Source of the DNA: Salisapilia sapeloensis
Lineage: Eukaryota; Oomycota; Peronosporomycetes; Peronosporales; Salisapiliaceae
Direction: 5' to 3'
Assembly (NCBI GenBank): GCA_023334545.1
Contig: JAADVB010000162.1
Coordinates: 1 to 43,802 of the forward strand
DNA length: 43,802 nucleotides
Positions 38,562-43,802 of the stretch are shown here, one piece after another. Below the pieces are notes generated by a model. The model was not told the DNA's origin, ran no database searches, and worked only from the letters and a program-made list of their open reading frames with translations. Position numbers and translations under genes: made by a program. Positions within the stretch are counted from its first letter, which is position 1. The number at the start of each line of letters is the position of its first letter.

Positions 38562-40030
38562 ATGAGCGAGAGCCTTCATTTTCCTCCCATCCATGGCAAT
38601 GCTGCCAAGAGAAGTTCGACGCTTAAGAAGCCTCGGCGTCGACCTGGTGGTCCTGTACCAAGCAACAATTCTGCACCATTAGGACATCCACTAGTATGTG
38701 CAAGTGAATCGCGAGTACGAGAAGAGTTGGTAGAAATGTTGACAGTGAAGGTTGCTACGCTGGAGAAAGAGAACGAACAATTGAGACTACAGCATGTAGA
38801 CTGTTCCCTTTCAAGTTTCCTTTGTCATGTATTTAACTATACTATGCAGTCGGCTTCTGTCAGTGCAAAGGAATCATTGGAGGCACAACTGCAGGAACTG
38901 CAAGAGAGCAATAGTGAGCAACGTAGTGAAACGGAGAAATTCAATGCGGCATTAGAGCACCAGCTCCGGCAGCTACAATTACAATGCGATCTGGTGCCAA
39001 TTTATCTCGTGGAAACCTTTAAATACACTCGCTGATGTCTTTTATAGTTGCAGCAGGAGAAAGAGAAGCACTATGCAGAAACTGTAGAGCAGTGTGGTCT
39101 TCGTCAGAAAGATCAAGCGCAGTTTCGAACTGCTGAAAGAGAATGGAAGGCTGTCCAACGAAGGTATGAACAAGAAATGGCACATTTCCTAGAGGAGAGA
39201 AAGGAGTATGAAAGAGAACTGGAGCAGAGCAGAAATCTAGAGAGAGCTCTCACAAATGACGTAGGCCACTTGCTTTTTAATGTCACCTCCATTCTATACA
39301 TTTACATCCAACCTATCTGTTTAGGTGGAAACCCTGAAAACGAACATGCAAGAGCTTCAAGGGCAATTGGCAACGAGTGCTGACGATTTAAAAACAACCG
39401 AAAAGGTATATGCATACCTTGATTTCAACCATACACATCAAGTGATAATGTCGCAATGCCTATAGAGCCGTCAAGACACTTGCGACCACGTCGATCAGCT
39501 TCAGAGAAAGATAAAGAAATTAGAGCAGGAGAAGACGAATCTGAATGATAAGCTACATTCGTCTAGTCGAGTATGTGCGTTGAAGGTCTATGTACAAGTA
39601 CTTGTTCTTACTTTGTCCGTGATAGATTCATAAGGAGTTTACGTCTTCACTTAGCGTTACTGGAGAGAAACTTAAAGAGGAGAGTGCGCAACGGGCTCAG
39701 CTTGAGACGGCAATCGAGGTCGTAAAGAAGGAGAATGCAGAGTTAAAAGCTCGTCGAAAGAAACTTGGAGCACAGCTTAAGGCTAGTCATTCCAAGACGG
39801 TGGAGTTAGAGAAGACGCTTCAGCAGTTGGAAGAACGAAAGAAAGTGGATGAAGAGCAGCTTAAAAGTAGTGAAAAGAGGTGCCGGGAACTAGAGTTTAG
39901 TGTAAAACAGTTAGGAGAGGAAGTAGTGTTTTTAAAGAAGAGCAAGACGACATCAGTGGGTGCTGTTCCAGCAATGCAAACAAACAAGCAGGAAGAAAAC
40001 GAAGCAGTGCCTTCTTGGATGCAAGATTAA
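38562..40030 (+). CDS. coiled-coil protein, six exons with all introns in phase 0
   Basis: 393 aa from exons 38562-38795, 38850-38993, 39048-39260, 39325-39405, 39466-39570 and 39626-40030. Introns are 54, 54, 64, 60 and 55 nt, all GT-AG and all between codons. After a basic, Pro-rich N-terminus (KKPRRRPGGPVP), the protein from about residue 50 to 360 is almost one continuous heptad-rich helix (Glu/Lys/Gln/Leu), predicted as a long coiled coil. The C-terminus has PSWMQD. No enzyme motif or membrane segment is present. The first intron has no in-frame stop, so retention would insert 18 residues. Similar proteins are structural or centrosome/flagellum associated, but I cannot assign a family. 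Convergent with the gene at 40343. Confidence 0.82.
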
Positions 40031-40342
40031 TATGTTTGCCGTCTTATTTGTGCATAAGGAAGCATCTCAGAGATAATACCTTTGTAGGCGATTTGAGTCC
40101 TGTACAAACACTGCTAAAGTGAATGTTTACAGTAAGAATGAGCAGACATCTATTGCTTTTACATCTCTGTCTTTCTGCTTGACTATTCATGTTCCTCATA
40201 AGCTGCCAAACTGTTGGAAAATTAGCACGTATAAGACTCACTTTCATTGACGAGAGGCATTCCGCCTCACAGCAACCTGTACGAACGAATACCCCCACTA
40301 GTTTACCATGAACGAGTGCATCCGTAAATGCCAATCAATGTA

Positions 40343-41163
40343 TTATATTCTCTCTTTTCTACCTGCCTTCAGTACTTCCTCGATGGGATTCGGTTCGTCC
40401 CGAACGCGTTTCCGCCGGAGCTTTTGCATACCGTCGTACGACCCACCCGCTCGCTTCGACCGAGTCTGGTCGTTCAGTACGCCTCGGCAGATTTTGGTGT
40501 TTTCAAAGAAGTCTCGAATGCAGAACAGGCTTACGGTTTCTTCGTAGTCTACGAAAATGTCAGTCATTACTTTAATCCATTATAATTATACGCAGTACGT
40601 ACAGACAAAGTTGGCTTCTCTAAACTCTTTCTTCAATACAGTCTTTCTTAAGCGCGGCACTTCCTGTAAAGCTTTTTTCTTTGGATGCACCTGACACACC
40701 TCGCCAGTCATACGGCAGCATTTTTTGCACGTCGAATTCACGCAGTCTGCGCATCCATATCAATTAGTTAATAAATGACATAGTTATAAAGAAAAAAAGC
40801 TGTACCGGCCGATAGAGGTCGCTTACTTTCACACCGGGGGCACGTTCGCATTGTCACACGTACTATCTTGTACTCTTCCTCCTTAATACTCTTTTCATCA
40901 CTTTCCATAGACTGTACTGGTGCATCGACAGAAACCTTCGAGTCCATCACTTCATCGTTATTCTCACGTGTCACCTCGTCTGCACTAGAGCTATCGACGG
41001 ACGTTGTCGCTGTCCTGATGCCCTCATCTTTCACCTCGACCTGTTTCTTCTCTGCCTTACTTTCCCTTGGTTCTGGCACACCAACCGATGCAGCACTATC
41101 GACCGCTTTACTTTGGAGTGCTTTTACTTGCTTATCAAACTTTTGGAAGGCATTATCCGCCAT
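40343..41163 (-). CDS. Cys-cluster (SHI/LRP1-type or Dus1-tail-like) zinc-binding protein, unknown function
   Basis: 235 aa from exons 41163-40806, 40746-40603 and 40548-40343; introns 59 and 54 nt. An in-frame upstream ATG at 41241 would add 26 residues. Residues 1-105 are a charged, low-complexity region (Lys, Glu, Ser). A compact Cys cluster spans 108-140: C108-x2-C111-x9-C121-x4-C126-x2-C129-C130-x6-C137-x2-H140. This spacing matches the end of the plant SHI/STY (DUF702) finger and similar C-terminal clusters in some Dus1-type proteins. The first intron splits the cluster. The C-terminal part is basic (KLRRKRVRDEP). The zinc-binding call is inference from spacing only. Divergent from ubiquilin. 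Confidence 0.72.
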
Positions 41164-41339
41164 CGTTTCGATCGGTCTCAATCGACTTTGGCGCCACTTG
41201 TGGCCGTCGTTGTATCTATCTTTTTCGCTAATTACGCGCATTTAACGTAAAGTTAGCGCCACACACGTGACACGAAGACAAAGAAGATTTAGCTCAAGAC
41301 CGACCTTCTCCGTGTATCTCCACTCGATATACGACATTC
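41164..41339. promoter_or_regulatory. compact bidirectional promoter region
   Basis: Only 176 bp separate the ATG of the Cys-cluster gene (or 98 bp, if its upstream ATG at 41241 is used) from the ATG of ubiquilin on the other strand. Both 5' UTRs and both promoters must fit here. I do not see a clear Inr or CCAAT box. Confidence 0.5.
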
Positions 41340-42925
41340 ATGGTCCATTTAAACGTAAAAACCACTGGAGGCAAGAAGTATGAAGTGGACGCCGAACTCG
41401 GCGGCTCCGTAGCCGACTGCAAGCAGGCGCTCGAACAGGTCACGAGCGTCCCCCCGACGCAGCAGCGATTAATCTACAAGGGAAAGGTCCTCAAGGATGA
41501 TCAGACACTGGAAAGCTATGGTATGGCTGCATTTTATCACTATTGTACATGGTCCACGCCTTCTTAAACAGTACGAACTCATACGTGTAATCTGCAGGTG
41601 TGGAAGCGGACGGAACGCTTTTCTTCGTCAAAGGAGCAGCTCCGCAGCGATCGCAGCCAACGCCACCGTCAGCTTCCTCCAGTACGCCTGCACCAGCAGC
41701 CGCCAATCCACCATCTACTGGTTCCTCCTTTGGTTTGCCTACTCCCCCTCCTAACGCCAATACGAATGCCAATCCGTTTGGTTCCATGTTCGGTAACTCG
41801 TCTGGTGGCGTACCTGACATGAACGCCATGCAGCAGCAGATGATGCAGAACCCAGAGATGATGCAGCAGATGATGAACAACCCGTTTGTCCAGTCCATGA
41901 TGAACGACCCGGAGACGATGCGTCGTATGATGCAGAGTAACCCTCAGATCCAGCAACTGACACAGCAGAATCCGCAGTTGAACCACATTTTGAACGACCC
42001 GGAGATGCTCCGACAGACCATGGAAGCGATGCGGAACCCCCAGGCGATGCGTGAGATGATGCGCAACCAGGACACAGCCCTACGTAACATTGAAAGCCAT
42101 CCAGAGGGCTTCAACGCCCTACGAAGAATGTACCACGACGTTCAGGAGCCTCTCATGGATGCCACTTCATCTGGACAGTCTGCGCCCGCCCCAGCCTTCA
42201 CGATGCCAGGCGTCACGGGAAACACTGGTACTAGCAACAGCTCTACCGAGACAAACACGAACACGAATGCGTCTGCTAATACGAATGCAAACCCTTGGGG
42301 TTCTACCTCTACCTCTACGAACAATGCGAATCCGTGGGGTGGAAGCGCGGGTGCCAATCCTTGGGGACAGGCTGCTGGAGGCATGCCGAACCAGGACATG
42401 ATGGCCAATCTCATGCAGTCGCCAATGTTCCAGCAGGCGATGGAGCAAGTGGCTCAGAACCCAGACGCTTTTCTAAGTCAAATGGAACGCATGAACCCTC
42501 AGATGGGCGAGATGATGCGACAGAACCCGCAGATGCGGGACGCCATGCGCAACCCAGACTTTCTTCGCGCAGCAACGAACCCGCAGAACATGCAGGCTAT
42601 GATGCAGATGCAGCAGGCCATGAGCCAGTTACAAGGCTCTGGACTGATCCCGGACATGGGCTCTATGGGTGGCATGGGTGCTATGGGAGGTATGGGAGGT
42701 ATGGGAGGTATGGGCGCAATGGGCAGCATGGGTAACCCATGGGGCAGTGCCGCTGCTGGAGCGTCGCAGCAAAGCACGCAGAATCCAGAGGAGCAGTATG
42801 CCTCTCAGCTTTCTCAAATGTCGGACATGGGCTTCACGGACCGCGAGCGTAACATTCGTGCGTTGCAGGCTACGCAGGGGAACGTAAATGCTGCGGTTGA
42901 CCGACTGTTGAGCGGCTCCATTTAA
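41340..42925 (+). CDS. DSK2: ubiquilin / Dsk2 proteasome shuttle protein (UBL, STI1 repeats, UBA)
   Basis: 502 aa from exons 41340-41520 and 41598-42925 with a 77-nt phase-1 intron. The N-terminal ubiquitin-like domain (residues 1-72, MVHLNVKTTGGKKYEVD to GTLFFVKG) crosses the intron. A Pro/Ala/Ser linker follows, then STI1/heat-shock chaperonin-binding repeats of the NPEMMQQMM and NPQMRDAMRNP type. Asn-rich (NTNTNANPWG) and Met-Gly (GGMG) low-complexity blocks lie between and after them. A UBA domain (about 456-502, QMSDMGFTDRERNIRALQA) closes the protein. Ubiquilins carry ubiquitinated clients to the proteasome and chaperone membrane proteins. Domain order and length are typical. Confidence 0.96.
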
Positions 42926-43627
42926 CTTGTTCTTGATAGTAGACTTATATCGAAACAAGTTGTCTGCTTTAAGAGTTTACTTTCGTTTGGACTTTCAACA
43001 CCACCTCATGCTGGTTTGATAAATAATGTCATTAAAAAGTCAGGAGCGGAGTGTTCAAGAAATTCAGACCGAGTAATCTGTGTGTGCTGCGGGCATTCGA
43101 CTTTGAATTGGTGTGGCGACGGTAGCTACAAGTTACAGCAAGAGGTGCCAACAAATAAACCTTGAGAGCCTTCGATTAACTGTACGAGATGGACATTGAG
43201 GTTTTGGGGGCTGCCAAGATTTTTCAATCCGAGCAAAAATGCAAGTATGAGAAATGCGGAACTCCTTTTCAACGCTGTGGCGGTCTGGTATCGTCTTAGA
43301 GACATGGATACGGACAACATCCCAAGATGTAGAGCGATGGAGTCAGAAAATATGGCTTGCCATACAAGATTGGCCCTCATGCACAAACTGGTGTCTATGA
43401 TCGACAAAAGTTATGTTAAGAAAAGGCCAAGCAGATTTGAAACTATAAGAGAGGAAACAGAGGCGAGTTGGATTGAGCTCATCCGGATAAGATATCCGTA
43501 CTATCCATATCAGAGACCACAACTTCAACAACCAAATGGACACATCAAAAGTGTTTTTGTGAAGCGCACGACTTCTACCTACATACTCGAAATAAAGGTG
43601 CTCGCGATGCAAGATGGAGGACTAAAA
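42926..43627. other. intergenic region, coding content unclear
   Basis: About 700 bp. A plus-strand frame is open at 43196-43639 (147 codons) but has no ATG near its start (first codon TTG). An overlapping ATG frame at 43190 is open for about 36 codons and ends in a stop. The translated sequences have no signal peptide, domain or repeat I recognise; a decayed gene or element is possible. The 3' UTR of ubiquilin and that of the minus-strand gene at the right edge lie here. Confidence 0.35.
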
Positions 43628-43802
43628 TCACACAGATAGCGTCAAGTACCCAAACTCCGAAGCATAGCTCCGATCAACCGGTTCACTCGTCGCTCCTCTA
43701 GCATCCTGTACCGCCAGCGATGACCAGACATCCCGTCTCGGGAAAGATGCCCATAAGGTTCGTGATGATGGACCAAAAGAGTGCGACCGTCATGTAACCC
43801 AG
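43628..43802 (-). pseudogene. C-terminus of a GGTG-motif (dirigent/AOC-barrel-like) protein, apparently frameshifted; 5' end outside window
   Basis: From the right edge, minus strand, a frame gives 34 residues (LGYMTVALFWSI..., FPETGCLVIAGGTGC) and stops at TAG 43700-43698. The next frame, open from about 43696 to a TGA at 43630-43628, reads ARGATSEPVDRSYASEFGYL and then TLSV, which continues the pattern naturally: GGTG followed by GAT and an aromatic-rich strand is the hallmark of dirigent/allene-oxide-cyclase-like barrels. So one extra base or two missing bases at about 43697-43703 would break the gene. A splice donor (GTACAG) at the break offers no sensible acceptor. The family call is inference; the frame change is visible. 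Confidence 0.5.

Noticed and set aside
1-43802. CRISPR array, rRNA operon, or bacterial-type operon
   Set aside because: No regularly spaced identical repeats with unique spacers, no rRNA-like sequence, and genes have introns and mixed strands.

Overview
This window reads as a gene-dense stretch of a nuclear oomycete genome (Phytophthora, downy mildew or a close relative; I cannot name the species). The reasons are: nearly all splice junctions I could reconstruct are short GT-AG introns of 51-77 nt; two secreted chymotrypsin-fold proteins, one of them catalytically dead like the Phytophthora glucanase inhibitor proteins; tandem mucin-like surface proteins; a protein kinase with ARB2-like, FYVE and AGC modules; and an oomycete-type Inr/FPR core promoter. 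There are no operons. Genes sit on both strands as convergent and divergent pairs, often under 150 bp apart at their 3' ends, with several AT-rich gaps of 0.4-2.2 kb.

Layout. 1-9.8 kb is an AT-rich accessory block: the tail of an unknown gene, an S1 protease with an intact triad (1793-2869), a membrane-anchored cytochrome P450 (3917-5533), an S1 homologue with Ser replaced by Glu and a charged tail (6739-7860), the KEOPS kinase Bud32 (8043-8766, two exons) and a tiny secreted sushi-domain protein (9450-9788). 9.9-22.9 kb is mostly housekeeping: a B-box plus inactive phosphatase-like protein, the CCR4-NOT E3 ligase Not4/CNOT4 (five exons), a stramenopile-type hypothetical protein, a five-exon coiled-coil protein, ataxin-2/Pbp1 (four exons) and a PX-domain protein. 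24.1-26.7 kb holds two tandem type I mucin-like surface proteins. 26.8-31.4 kb holds an acidic protein with a C-terminal CaaX box and the ARB2-FYVE-AGC kinase. 32.5-36.3 kb holds a 21-bp tandem repeat, an SDR oxidoreductase and the replication clamp-loader subunit Ctf18. 36.4-38.5 kb is AT-rich with gene relics and a possible LTR scrap. 38.5-43 kb holds a six-exon coiled-coil gene whose introns are all phase 0, a cysteine-cluster protein and a ubiquilin/Dsk2 divergent from it. The right edge cuts a minus-strand membrane or secreted protein gene that appears frameshifted.

Functional themes (inference). mRNA turnover is represented by Not4 and ataxin-2; proteostasis by ubiquilin; tRNA modification by Bud32; sister-chromatid cohesion and replication by Ctf18; phosphoinositide-linked signalling by the PX protein and the FYVE kinase. 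The secreted or surface set (two S1-fold proteins, sushi protein, two mucin-like proteins, right-edge protein) is the likely fast-evolving host-facing part. Two pseudoenzymes, one protease and one phosphatase, stand out. Exon boundaries were read by eye from splice signals and reading-frame continuity; no transcript or homology search was available.
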